Positions 10,501 to 21,370 of a stretch of DNA of 64,000 bases are shown here, piece after piece. The notes beneath the pieces were generated by a model that searched no databases, was not told the DNA's origin, and worked only from the letters and a program-made list of their open reading frames with translations. The position numbers and the translations under genes were made by a program. Every line of letters starts with the position of its first letter. Positions within the stretch are counted from its first letter, which is position 1. This DNA comes from Galeruca laticollis (Eukaryota; Arthropoda; Insecta; Coleoptera; Chrysomelidae), in assembly GCA_963921935.1 (NCBI GenBank), contig OY998185.1, positions 59,721,717 through 59,785,716 of the forward strand, read 5' to 3'.

Positions 10501-11248
10501 TAGTCCACTTTGCAGCAATAAATTTTATCAGATGAACTTGGTTCAGATTCAGTTCAAAATAGTTACTCCCTTTTCTTTACATAATTACCAACTATTTGTT
10601 TTTATTTTATATATGTAATTAGCTTCTGTAATATCTTGAACATTTAACATATTTTCTTCTAGATCCAAATCTCTGCCAACATATAAGCATGTTTTATTAT
10701 TAATAATAATATCTACCCTATTGCAATATTAAGTTTTTTGTAGGTATAATGCATAATCTAGGATTTGAAATATTGTGAATCGTTTTTAAAATATACTTAC
10801 TAACTAAAATATTCTAAAAACTTATTTTGTAAACTCTATTATATAAGGTTAGTGTACAATTCCGCCACCTGGAATTTCAATGTACAATAGCCGATTAAAG
10901 TATTGAATGAGTATTAAGTTTTAATAATTATGATTTTGGAGTAGGTACTTAGCGATAACTGTTGTTCGTCCATTATAACAAGAACTATAACTAAGTATAG
11001 GAACTGTAGCTAAGTAGGAACTAAAGGAAACGAAGACCCCTTTACTCAACTACTTCTTGCAAAAAATGTGCTTCCTGCAAATAAAATATAACACAAAACT
11101 GAAACCCACGCCACGATCCGCCATGTCATGCTTGTCATTTGTTTCCACAGATCATATAACTACTGTTTGTTTCGTTCGTCGGTTACTCTTCTGTTTTCTT
11201 CTTTTTTTGTAATTTTATGAATACATCAATCAAACAGCTCACCCAATT
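10501..11248. other. No gene seen
   Basis: A+T-rich sequence without recognised coding or RNA genes. Confidence 0.5.
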
Positions 11249-11494
11249 ATGTTACTGTGATATTTAATATGAGATATTACTGAGAGTTTTATAAACTAAT
11301 ATCGTATAGACGTAATCGCAGGAAGTTATTAAAAATTATTTCGAAAGATGTAAAAGTAACAGCAACATGTTAATTTGTAATATTACTGTGATGTTCTGTA
11401 TCTGACATTAGTGAGAAGTATACAAATTAACATCGTATGAATGTTTCCTATAGGAAGTTGCTAAAAATAAGTTCATAGGATGTGTATGTAACTG
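11249..11494 (+). repeat. Diverged tandem duplication, ~125 bp unit
   Basis: Two diverged copies (about 11249-11370 and 11375-11494). Each has a TTACTGTGAT block followed by AT(C)GTAT, AGGAAGTT and a GATGT..AA/TGTAAC end. Homology is clear by eye but imperfect. Confidence 0.6.
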
Positions 11495-11684
11495 CGAACT
11501 CAAGTATTACCTATTGTGTATATCAAAAACAAGTTTTAATTATATGGCGGTGTTAATAGAGTTGGTAATACAATTAATACATCTTATTAACGTTTCAAAT
11601 AAACGTTACGAAAAGTCTCCAAACAGAACATCATGAAAAATACTTGTTTAGTGGGCTCATTATTGGTCAGTGGAAAATCAGCTG

Positions 11685-11893
11685 TCACCCCTAGACTTTT
11701 TTGTATGAAGATACTTAAAAGAGCTTGTTTATAATGAGAAACCTGTAGACACAAACGATTTCAAAAATAAAGTTAGACAAGCTTACGCAAGAGATGATAC
11801 ATGGGACATGTACACGTGAACTACTTAGACGGTTCGATGCTTGTGTTGTTGCAGCCGCAGGCCATTTTGAACATCTTTTATAAAAGCACTGTA
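11685..11893 (+). pseudogene. Tc1/mariner-superfamily transposase C-terminus
   Basis: The plus-strand frame from 11685 reads SPLDFFV, a TGA where tryptophan is expected, then RYLKELVYNEKPVDTNDFKN and KVRQAYARDDTW. After a break come ELLRRFDACVVAAAGHFEHLL and a stop at about 11880. The (S/T)PLDFF.W..LK..VY.. pattern and the terminal RR.. C ... GGHFEHLL are typical of IS630/Tc1/mariner transposases around and after the last catalytic Asp/Glu. Only the last fifth of the protein remains. Confidence 0.7.
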
Positions 11894-12049
11894 AAGTCGA
11901 AATATTCTGCTTATTGTTGCAAATAAACATTAAACTGAAAAGTTGGTATAATTATCCACTTGAGTACCCTTACTGTAATATACTGTTGAATTTGAAATAA
12001 AAAGCTCTTTCATTTGAGCTAAGTTTGATCCCCCCCCTTCCATTGCATT

Positions 12050-12189
12050 TTTTTCATTGCGATGACGTCCTTGCTTCTATGATAACGTCAAAGATACCCT
12101 GTATACCTCGGATGAAATTACTGTAGGTCCCAAAAACAATACCCAATTTTCAAATAAACCTATTCGTTAATTCCTGAGTTACTGCCTGT
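12050..12189 (-). repeat. Right copy of the long inverted repeat
   Basis: Reverse complement of 8388-8510 with an extra ~14 bases. It ends ..CTCAGGAATTAACG ... in the opposite sense (ACTGCCTGT at 12181-12189). See the left copy for interpretation. Confidence 0.85.
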
Positions 12190-12231
12190 TAAAAAATCTT
12201 AGAACACCCTGTATACTTTAGTACCTAGAAT

Positions 12232-12530
12232 CTCTAGCACGTTGATTTAATGGAACGTAATTGATCAATATTTTTGTGGACTGTAGTTATCTAGCCCATT
12301 CAATCACTTGATAAATAAATTTTTCAATATTCTAATTCACTCTAACACATATACTTTCATGCCGTTTCTCTCTAATACGCTGATTTAATGGAACACAGTA
12401 GATTAATATTTGTGTGGGCTGTAGTTATCTATCCCATTCAATCCCTTGATAAATAACAGTTTTTCTATATTCCACCTCACACTAACTCATATAATTTCAT
12501 TCCCTTTCTCTCTAGCAAGTTGGTTTGATG
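12232..12530 (+). repeat. ~145-bp tandem repeat, two units and part of a third
   Basis: Units start near 12232, 12377 and 12522. Each holds TGATTTAATGGAAC, GGNCTGTAGTTATCTANCCC, ATTCAATC.CTTGATAAATA and a CTCAC..TAAC..ATAT..TTTCAT block, followed by TTTCTCTCTA. A diverged remnant (GTCTGCAGTTATCTATCC) is at about 12749. Confidence 0.8.
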
Positions 12531-12559
12531 ATCTATTTTTGAAGACATTTGTTTGATCC

Positions 12560-13140
12560 TTATTTATATATAACGCTACGCTATAGTTATTCAATGAAGA
12601 GTAATTCAGGGAGTTGGCACATAGAGGGGGTTTTGGTTTTGAGGTGTCCATTCATAAAATCAATTCAAATTTTACTATAAATACGTTTCGTGCGAATCAA
12701 GAAAGTCAACGTTATATATAAACAAGGGTTTAATATTTTTTTCTTGTCTGCAGTTATCTATCCATTTCGAACGCTTGATAAATTTAAACTATTCTTCAAG
12801 ATGTCACCACTAATTCACTAAATGAAATAGAGTGCCGTTATTTTTGAAAAGGGACTGTAAACTGAAGTCCCTTTTCTCCTGTCCGCTTCAAATATGGTTT
12901 CTTTGTTAATCAAAATGTTTTATAGTGATTCTAAAGTGCCAATTTCTTGTTTTTTTGGGAGGTATTTATTATTTATTTGAAATAATGAATTTTTCGTGTG
13001 TACTTTTTGTATTTATTTGTGATATCAGCTGTAAAGCAACGTGTAAATATATTTATTTTTTATTTTATGAATAAAGTTATTTTAGGAATTGATAAAGAGT
13101 ATTTATTATACCGGAATTTTTTGTTGGACTTTTCGGGTTC
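12560..13140. other. No gene seen
   Basis: A+T-rich sequence downstream, in the minus-strand sense, of the P450-like exon. It holds the diverged repeat remnant near 12749 and possibly the 3' untranslated region of that exon. Confidence 0.5.
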
Positions 13141-13370
13141 TTAAAGAATAAAAATAAAACATTTTATAGGTACATTTATTAATAAAAACAATGAACGATT
13201 ATTGATAACCAGAAATTTCATCTGGATAATAAAGATATTTCCATTTCTAGGATATAACACAACATTTGGCGATACTTGTAATTCGTACGTGGGAGTTGCT
13301 GGAAGTGATTTAAAGTTTCTCAAAATCTTTGAGAGAGTGCTTTTCATCTCCGTCATAGCGAATTTTTGAA
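13141..13370 (-). CDS. Cytochrome P450 CYP4-like terminal exon
   Basis: On the minus strand a splice acceptor (TATTTTTAG, AG at 13371-13372) is followed by QKFAMTEMKSTLSKILRNF, KSLPATPTYELQVSPNVVL and YPRNGNIFI. This is the last part of a CYP4-type P450: the QKFAM.EMK helix just after the haem cysteine loop, then the ELVL..NG final strands. P450s are membrane-bound haem monooxygenases. The tail after NGNIFI is longer and more hydrophobic than usual, and the codon after the acceptor would not give the usual Gly before QKFA. No haem-loop exon is seen upstream before the LINE at 13703, so it is either an exon split from its gene by insertions or a pseudogene piece. Confidence 0.65.
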
Positions 13371-13740
13371 CTAAAAATAATATGTATGGAGATAATACTA
13401 CTTCAACCTTTGTCAGCTTGAATGTAAATAATTGTTTTTCTAAGTCATTAATATGAAAAGAAAACAAGTATTACAACTAAGGCACCATCTATACGTTCAG
13501 CTACAAACCCAAAATGTCAATTATTCTATAGGAAACTGTAAAATATTTATTGCAAGGTGTTACTAAAACATAGAGATGGGAACTTCTACTTGAAAGTAAC
13601 AGTTATTCAAATTACAGTTTTTTCGAGGAAAAAACACTTATCAGAACTATATGCGATGAAAGACGATGAATATTGAATTACATTTCCCAGGAAAAGGGAA
13701 GAAAACTTGGCGACTTCGAACACCAGGTAGTTATGAGGTT

Positions 13741-15580
13741 CTAGGCACATTGCATGCGATCGGCAATGATGCCGTCGTGCTTACCTCTGACCACTATAAC
13801 TAAATCGTCGGCATAGCCAAGAGCACGAAATTCTTCTCTTTTTAGCTTTGTTAGGAGGTCGTCAACCACTAGTGACCACAGTAGAGGTGATAGCACTCCT
13901 CCTTGAGGACAACCTTTTACCGCTTTTATAGTAGTCGACTGGTCTCCGAGGTAGGTGATTATTTTCCTAGTATTTAGCATGGGCTGAATCCATTCTATTA
14001 TGGAAGGTGGGATACCCTTTGCAGTTGCAGCAGCGCTAATTGATTCATATGAGGTGTTATCAAAAGCTCCTTCTATATCTACGAATACACATAGCGAAAC
14101 TTCTTTCGCAGCTATTGCCTTTTCTAGGTCTCTTACGAGACAATGTAAGGCATCTAAGGTAGATTTGCCAGGTTGGTAGGCAAATTGTTCCTCGTGAAGC
14201 GGTGCATTTGATAAATATTCACTTCTCATGTATGTGTCGAGTATTTTTTCCATACTTTTGAGTAAGAAGGAGGTAAGGCTTATAGGTCTATATGACTTTG
14301 GTTCCTCTGGAGGACGTTTGCCACTCTTAGGAATAAAGCAGACCCTGACCTCTCTCCGCCCTTTTGGAATGTAGCCCATGATGAGGCTCATCTTGAAGCT
14401 GTTAAGTGCCCATTCAATTCTATTCTTGGTGAAGATTTTTCCCGCTAGGCTTTTTGCTGATCTAGAAGCTTTGATGAAAGTTTCATCAAGATTTGCCTCT
14501 GCGTTATCTTCAATAATTGCAGAACCAGAAAAATGAGCGTCTAATGAACATCTCATGCTTTCCTCTATGGTTTCGGCGAACTCTCCGTTTGGCTTTTTAA
14601 GGAGTCCAATACCGTTAGAGTGGTCCTTAGTGATGACTTTTTGAAGGCGCACTGCTGGGGCTACCTTAGAAATCCCTTCGAAGAATTGTCTCCAAGTTTT
14701 CCTCTTGGACCTTCTGAGTTCTTTGTTATATTCAGTTAGAGCCTTTTTGTAGTCTTCCCAGTTTCCTGTCCTCTTGGCTCTGTTAAACGCTTTGCATGCT
14801 AAGACCTTTAGTTTGCTGAGTTCATTGTTCCACCAAGGCACATCTCTATTGACAGCCTTTGTTTTGATGGGACAAGATTCCGCGTAGCAATTAATTATCG
14901 TGCGATTCAACCATTGAGAGGCTACTTCAATTTCCTCCACAGTTTCAATCGTATATAATGTGCCTTCAACATCCCACTTTAATTTGTCCTTATATGAACG
15001 CCAGTTCGTTTGTTGAGGTATTCGACAACACTGGGTCTGTCCTCGCGTAGCGCCGACCTCGAATCGTATCATCCTGTGATCCGACATCGAAACCTCATCG
15101 GAAACATGCCAGTTTTGTATTAAATTTGTTGTAAAGCAACGAGCTAGGGTGATATCAAGCACCTCTTTTCTAGTTGCAGTGATAAAAGTGGGTGTGTTAC
15201 CTCTGTTAATATTGTCTATATTAGATTTAGCCAAACACTCTAAAAGATACTCACCTCGTTTGTTCGTGTCCGTGCTTGCTGCCCCATACTATGTTGTGGG
15301 AGTTTTCACACATCCAAGAATAAGATGTCTGTTCTTTTTATTGCACCATCTGATGAGGCTTTTAACTTCCTCTGGTAGAGGTTTGTCTTCCTCTCCCGGA
15401 AAGTAAGCAGAGGCAATTATAATCTGCCTTTTACCCCTTTCGGTGAGGAACTCCACTTCAGCTGTTGCAAGGTCTCTGGTGATAAACTCTGGAACAGAAA
15501 TAAAGTTAAGTTTTGTTGAGATGACTAATTCCGCTCTTGGTTTGTCATGTATTTGGGAATATATCAACTTACATGAATTG
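13741..15580 (-). pseudogene. LINE ORF2: endonuclease and reverse transcriptase
   Basis: Endonuclease pieces come first (15567-15289: RAELVISTKLNF, RQIIIASAYFPGE). Then a 497-codon open stretch (15234-13741) holds the end of the endonuclease (SMSDHRMIRFEV), the connector (PWWNNELSKLK) and reverse transcriptase. The RT shows FIPKSGK, SYRPISLTSFLLKSMEK, CVFVDIEGAFDNTSY (first Asp), VKGCPQGGVLSPLLWSLVVD and ALGYADDLVIVV (catalytic YADD). The TGA/TAG after DRMQCA at 13741 interrupts the thumb. The protein would copy the element RNA at a nicked target. Catalytic RT residues are intact, but the endonuclease start and C-terminus are broken. Confidence 0.8.
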
Positions 15581-15599
15581 ATGGAGGTTTAGTTGCAGA

Positions 15600-16963
15600 A
15601 ACCTAACGGATTTGGAGAGAGCCATTTTACTGTTTCTTGGGATCTTTATTAGATCCCTTATTGCCCTTTGGGAGACCCGTTTTTGTGGGTCCCTTTTTGT
15701 GTTCTTTTTTGCAACCTCGACTGGTTGAGGCTGCAACTGGACCACTATGTTGCCCAGCATGGCTTTTTTGTGGTAATATTCTTACTTGACAAAATTTATA
15801 ATTGGCCATATAGCCATTCTTTTTGACCCTTTCTGCGGATATAGGGTCCACTGATAGGGTGAGTTCTACTGTGGGACCTCAATTTTGTGTGTTGAGGTCT
15901 TCGTTTTGGACCTCTAAAAATCGAAGTATCTGTTCGTTTTAATATTTCAGACGGTCAGGAAGGTACGTCACAAAAATCTCTGAGTGAGGAATGTTACCTT
16001 CCTCTGTGAGTCTCAATGACACACCCTCCTGTGGCTGCAGCTCCTGAACTATGCTTCTAAGCCACTCAACTGTGGCTCCGTCAGCACAGGACATCAGCAT
16101 CCAGCCAGGTCCGAATTGCAAGTTGCTAAATATAGGCTTGGTATTTGCCTTTGGATCCAGCAGTAAAATTTTGTCCAAAATTATCTCTTTTATGGCTGCT
16201 AACTGTTCCACTGAAAGAGATAACTCTGGATAATTGGAGGGCATTATTCCTACCCTTATTGCTGATAGCATTTTTCTGTAGGATGGTTTGTTTCCCTCAT
16301 CGGTAGTTTTACCTACTATGAGAGCTCCCTTCTTCCTCGGATGTTCAGGGGTGCTTTCCTCAGATCGGACTCTTTTGGAGCCTTTACTCTTGGGTGCATC
16401 CTCCTTCTCCTTTGTAATAGGTTTCAGTTCCCGTTGTCGTGCCTCTTCATGACTGAGGCCGTGCTTCAACAAGTACTTAAATCTTTTCCGAGCAGCGCCG
16501 CTAAGGTTTGCTCGAGCCTTTTTGGTTTTTGTTGAGGTTCCATTTGGTCCTCTTCGCCGCTTTTTAGGAGCTCATCCTCGGTTTTTTGATGAGTGAGGCT
16601 ATCTTTATCCTCTGGGTTTTTTTCTTTTTTTGGTTGGTCCACTTTTTGTCCCACGAGTAGTTAGGGAATGGTTGGTTGCTCCCGGCAGAGCCCCGCATAC
16701 CGAAAGAAGGTTATTGAAACCTGGGTGTCGCCTGGTACCCGGAGTTCGCATTATAGCGACTAAGCAACCCCTTAGCCCCGCAGCGTATTCTCTACACCAC
16801 GCCAAGTCTTCGGCTTATGCTGTTCCACCACTGGCTTGAGGGGGATTTTTATGGTGGTTCCCATCCACTTGGCTAGCCGATTAAGGTAAGCCCTCACATC
16901 AGTAAGCACGTCCTCGTCAACCACCGACTTACTGATACAGAGATCATTCTTGTTTTTACTCAT
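15600..16963 (-). pseudogene. LINE ORF1 with DUF4780-like domain
   Basis: From the ATG at 16963 (MSKNKNDLCISKSVVDEDVL) the protein can be followed through several frames. There is a lysine-rich linker (16654-16466), then an open stretch 16472-15939 with SYRKMLSAIRVGIMPSNYPE, LSVEQLAAIKEIILDKIL, FGPGWMLMSCADGATVEWL and LPDRLKY. Last comes 15851-15627 with DPISAERVKKNGYMANYKF. The GIMP..YP ... PGW ... CAD..TV.WL pattern is the DUF4780 domain seen in insect LINE ORF1 proteins, a likely RNA-binding module. At least three frameshifts disable it. Confidence 0.7.
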
Positions 16964-16975
16964 ATTTTATAATAA

Positions 16976-17248
16976 GATTTTAGTCGATGAATATTGGTAA
17001 ACAAATAATTGACTATGGACCAGTGACTAAATGTATTTGATTATAAAATAAAAACTTTTAAATTCCCCGCTCTAATATAAATGTTAGAACTACTTACTGT
17101 ATGTTTTTAATAAAAAAAGAAAGTTGTTGATATTTAATATTTTTCTTATACATGTGCCAATATCGTTGTTCAATTTACAAAGTATTTTTCACTTAAAATA
17201 AAAAGAATTCCTGACTGTTACAATAAATTTAAATAAAATATACTTTGT
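16976..17248. other. No gene seen
   Basis: A+T-rich sequence between the R1/LOA-type LINE and the PLE. Its last 11 bases (17238-17248) are the probable left target-site copy of the PLE. Confidence 0.5.
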
Positions 17249-18277
17249 TGGGGGTGGCAATAAAACATCAGAGTGGACTCATTTAGATATTTAGTCCGAG
17301 CTTTCGAATAAATTATTATTTATTTTTAAGCACAGAAAATTGATAGTCAATGTCATCAATATTTAAAATAATATTTCATCATAAAAATCTAAAAATAATA
17401 TACAAACATTTTCATGATAACTCATATCTTTTGAAACATATTTTATTTAATACTTCTGACAATAAAAATGACATTACTATGGACATAATACGGAATGAAG
17501 GAAACAGTGAAATTACCACTCCCGTTTATATTTCTTTACCATATATAAAATCTGTCACAACTAAACTTTCCGAAGTCTGTAAACAATATAATATAAAAAT
17601 GGCAAATAAACAATACCTTACAATAAACTAAATTTTTAGTAAGGTCAAAGACAAAACACCTACTAATAAGTTAACTATATAGTTTATGAAATTCCTTGTC
17701 ATAACTGTAATAAGAAATATATTGGTCACTCCAAAAGATCGCTTAACAATCGAATCGCTTCTAATAAAAGTGACAGTAAATTATACCCTAACGGATGTGC
17801 TCTAGCTGAACACGTGTTTTATAAAGGCCATTCTATGGATTATCAATCTGCCAAAATTTTGACAATAGAATGTAATTATAAAAAACGTCTTTTTTGGAAG
17901 CAACAAAATAATTGTATAAATAAAAAAACAGATATACATAACCTTAGTGTAATATATGCCTATCTTTTAGATTTAGAAAAATAACACGGCATTCAAAACA
18001 ACCCTTAATTTGAAAACAAAAAAATCAAAATTGTAGTAGTTCAGTATCAAATAGTTTGTTTGATGTCATATTGTTTTTTCAGTTTTCATTGAATTATGTT
18101 TAAAATAATTTATTACAGAAATTCACATCTTAACCAAAATTCTCGATAGATTTAATGTAAGTAGTTAACATTTTATTTTTAATATTGACAACATTGACCA
18201 TCAATTTTCAGTCCTTGAAAATGAATAATAATTGATTCGAAAGCTTGGATTAAATATCGAAAAGAGTCCACTCTGGT
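17249..18277 (+). mobile_element. Penelope-like element with inverted ends
   Basis: About 1.03 kb. The first ~55 bases of the left inverted segment (17269-17323, CAGAGTGGACTC..) are repeated in inverted orientation at the right end (18221-18275). Left of the inverted segment is a ~20-base tail (17249-17268). An imperfect 11-bp target duplication (ATATA[C/T]TTTGT) is at 17238-17248 and 18278-18288. The internal coding remnant is on the plus strand, so the right end is the 3' end and the inverted copy plus tail lies at the 5' side, as in the PLE at 9137. Confidence 0.7.
17350..17985 (+). pseudogene. PLE protein remnant with GIY-YIG nuclease
   Basis: The first 93 codons (17350-17631) match the PLE connector only loosely (TTPVYISLPYIKSVTTKLSE). 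After a frameshift near 17640 the nuclease reads IVYEIPCHNCNKKYIGHSKR, SLNNRIASNKSDSK, ALAEHVFYKGHSMD, KKRLFWKQQN, INKKTDIHNLS and ends at a stop near 17983. The VYEIPC..C...YIG.. and AL.EH motifs belong to the GIY-YIG domain of a PLE lineage different from the one at 9371 and 43857. The RT is absent. Confidence 0.75.
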
Positions 18278-18288
18278 ATATATTTTGT

Positions 18289-18570
18289 AATGGTTTTGAT
18301 TTATTTGTAATGAAATTATTTAATTTATTTTATTATGTTCAAAATATTTCAAAATTATTTTCTTTTTATTAATTTATATCGAATCTTATCTATCAGAGTA
18401 GAGTTTCAAATATAATTTTATATAATTAATTATTCCTAAGTAATAATTATAACCAACATTTTTACAAAAAGTATTTTTATAAAATAAGTACCATTTGAAA
18501 AAAATTAAGAGTTTTTGTTTGGTTATAGGCGACGTAGATTTTAGAGATCTCTAATAAAATGTTCTAAACG
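18289..18570. other. No gene seen
   Basis: A+T-rich sequence between the PLE and the gypsy fragment. Confidence 0.5.
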
Positions 18571-19195
18571 GTACCTTTCAAGAGCAGAAGATAATAGTAT
18601 ATCCAGTTAAAGGATATACTGGGGAGGAAATCGAGACACTGCATGTAAAATTTGAGAAGAGCTTGTCAATATATTTTTGTTGAACTAAAAAGTTGGGATA
18701 TTGTGAACCAGTGAAGAGCATAGTGAATTTACGAGATAATCCCAAATCCGAAAAAGAGCCACAAAATAAAGTCGACGACGAACTTATAGAGACGCTCATC
18801 AAAGACTTTGACAAACTAACACCCGAAGAAGCGAGCAAGTCAAAGAAATTTGTTTTGAATCACCTTGGCCTTTTCGAAACCGGAAAATCTACAGGGCGAA
18901 CCAACTTGGTCCACCATGGAATTAATAGAAGAGTTGCACCTCCCATACGTCAAAACCCAAGAAGACTTCCATTCGCTAAACAAAAAGATGTAGCTAATAT
19001 GATACAAGACATGTTGGAAGAGAACATTATTGAAGATTCATCTGGACCGTGGTGTTATCCAGTTGTTTTAGTAACTAAGAAAGATGGAAGTAGAAGATTC
19101 TGCATTTATCGCAAATTAAATCAAGTTACTGTAAAAGATAGCCATCCTCTGCCACGTAGAGACGATTCACTGGGCACCCTATCCGGCTCTGTGAT
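18571..19195 (+). pseudogene. Ty3/gypsy pol fragment, start of RT
   Basis: An open frame from 18693 to about 19195 gives the region before and at the start of gypsy reverse transcriptase: LIETLIKDFDKLTPEEASK, FVLNHLGLFET, GRTNLVHHGINRR, RQNPRRLPFAKQKDVANMIQ, DMLEENIIEDSSGPWCYPVV, LVTKKDGSRRFCIYRKLNQV. The usual CVDYR is changed to CIYR. Homology ends after RRDDSLGTLSGS, before the catalytic YMDD region, where a dispersed repeat begins. It is a 3'-truncated fragment with no LTR nearby. Confidence 0.8.
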
Positions 19196-19218
19196 TTACT
19201 ACATTAGACTTAAAGAGC

Positions 19219-19665
19219 GTATTCTGGCAATTTCTATTTTTTATTTTTAATATGACACGAATTCCATTTTATGTGTTGCTCTGATGATAGTAATATACGT
19301 CGCCCTTCAAGATGTGTGGGAATCTTCTATATATAATCTACAGCCTAACCAAAAAAAATTCGTTCTAATATAATCAGTTTAGAAAGTGTAATTTTAAAAG
19401 TTTTAGAGAACACCCTGTCGGTAGACTAAATATTACGCCAGCATGGTTAACATTAATTTCGGATTTTGTAACTTATTCACCCAGTATATCGTTAATTTTC
19501 ATAAATATGTCAATGTTAACCATTTAAATAAAATGAATACAATTAAAAAAGTTAAATTTCTTGTTTAATTACCAATTCGTAAAATGCCGACCTTTGGAAT
19601 ATTAGTCATAATGATTATTTTCATTGAGTTGACAGAAGTTTCGATTTAATTGATATTGTAACAAG
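19219..19665 (+). repeat. Dispersed repeat, copy 1
   Basis: Two blocks, 19219-19420 and 19436-19665, recur in the same order and orientation at 36537-36731 and 39870-40100. There the two blocks are separated by a 3.1-kb insertion. A shorter match (GTCACGTGATGGAAAAG, about 19973) corresponds to 40111. No coding content was recognised. Confidence 0.85.
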
Positions 19666-21048
19666 TAACAAGTATAATTTATTAATGAAAACTCCAAGTC
19701 ACATGTTAATATAGAAAACAGATGATATTCCTGAAGGAACTGGCTCTGGATTCTTCATCTTGTTGGTGTTTGTTTTTACTACCTATAGACGAAGGTTATG
19801 GTCAGGCAGAGATGTCGTAACGTACGCCATCTACGAGATGGTGTCGTAATTCGAAGGAGACACTGTGTGAGCGGTGCCTATGTAGTAATATGTAAGGGTG
19901 GTTGCGTGGATGGCAGGGGCAGACAGTGGTGACGGTACATCTGCTACAATATGAATATTGTTGCTGACGTAAGTCACGTGATGGAAAAGATCCACAGTTT
20001 CTACTGTACAATGGAAAAAAATCTTCATAAAGTTTATACTTTAATAATATCAGGAAACAACATTAGATTTATTACCGTGGAAGTCAAATAAATAAATTCA
20101 TTTTTAAGGATGGTTTTATGGCTTATAAGACAATAGAATTTCATAGGCCACAGCCAAGCCGTTGAAATATGAGCTTATAGTATAGCTAGTGATTGTGGAT
20201 AAAAAATAAAATAAAAAATTGTAAATATTGACTTAAAAATAAATAAATATGAACAGTAACAAAAATATAAATAATTAAAGTAGCAGTAAATAACCATAAA
20301 AAGAAGGAGTTACATTCTTATTACAAACATTAAAAAAGAAAAACTCATAAAATTGTAATTCAAATGTTCCAAAACGGTAATTACATTAATTTAGTATTTA
20401 TTTATAATAGCTTCCCATTATAGATAAATACATAATTCAGATAACAATTTTAAACAATACATAAGCATATTGTTAACAAAAATCTACAATCGAGTGCCTG
20501 ATAAGTATGTTTATTCATACTCCTATTGAGATTATTATAGATACCGTAAAAATACGTTTAACGATTTCGATTCATAATACTTTTCATCACACGACAAGCG
20601 CAAACGCAGCTGCCATTTTGAAAGAGCGGGAGTTTAAAAGTTTCGTACTGTTTTGTACAATAATAGCTGGGAATGCAATATTAAAATAAAAAATTCTGAT
20701 TTAAACATATTATACTTCTAATCATAAGATTCCGCGTGTATATTAAGTACATCTATATATTGCAAGTAAGGTTTAGGGAAATTCAAAAAATAATGTATTA
20801 TGCATTGATGGTTTCAAATAATTTATAACATGTATCACTCTCACTTACACACTCCATAACAACACCGTTTTATTTTTCCTTACCATACAGATGATGAAGT
20901 CGGCATGAAAAATTTATTTTTTAATTAAGATACTCATTATTTTAATTTTCTCTTAATTTTATTTTCAATAAGTATTGTTTCTTTAATGTTTGTTGATTTT
21001 AACTATTTGTACACAGGTAATTTAATATGCTTATTTACAAAACAGTAC
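19666..21048. other. No gene seen
   Basis: A+T-rich sequence. About 19790-20020 is more G+C balanced and contains the short match to the second copy of the dispersed repeat, but no ORF that I can assign. Confidence 0.5.
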
Positions 21049-21335
21049 GTTTTGTAAGCCGCAATCTAGAATTATCTAGTGAAAAAGGCACTAATATATA
21101 AGGGACCGACCAAGAAGAGTCAGATTAGTTGATAAAGTGATCTCGAGAAATAAACAAGAATACACCGAAATAGCTAACAGTAAAGTGTTGCTATAAATTA
21201 ATAATTAAGTTTGTGTGCATATAAATTAAGTGTTAGCGAGTAGTTTAGTGTATAAATAAATTAAGTAATTGAACCTACCGTGTGCATGAATCTATCCCAC
21301 TCGTTACTGTTTAAATAAATTAGAAAAACATTACA
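21049..21335 (+). repeat. 5' LTR of gypsy element, truncated
   Basis: Matches the 3' LTR (27180-27667) from its GTAAGCCGCAATCTAGAATT block to the terminal ..ATTACA. About the first 165 bases of the LTR are missing here and a ~35-base internal segment is absent. It ends at 21335, directly before the primer-binding site. Confidence 0.88.
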
Positions 21336-21354
21336 TCGGTGTCAGAAGTGGGAT
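21336..21354 (+). promoter_or_regulatory. Primer-binding site, probably tRNA-Leu
   Basis: TCGGTGTCAGAAGTGGGAT lies immediately after the LTR end. Except at its first two bases it is what is expected for a sequence complementary to the 3' end of an insect tRNA-Leu (CCA plus acceptor stem). The tRNA identity is from memory and not checked. Confidence 0.65.
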
Positions 21355-21370
21355 AATATAAATAAATTGC

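Larger units (their letters stand above)
13703..16975 (-). mobile_element. R1/LOA-type LINE with DUF4780 ORF1, truncated
   Basis: Minus-strand non-LTR element of about 3.3 kb. It has an ORF1 (16963 to about 15590) with a DUF4780-type domain and an ORF2 with endonuclease and reverse transcriptase. ORF2 continues past a stop at 13741 (NLITTWCSK) to about 13703, where homology stops inside the region after the FADD/YADD motif. The element therefore lacks its 3' end, which is unusual because LINE insertions normally keep it. A later deletion is the simplest explanation. The clade call is from the protein features. Confidence 0.75.

Noticed and set aside
11715..11930. 71-codon minus-strand ORF
   Set aside because: The plus strand carries the recognisable transposase end; the minus frame is its shadow.
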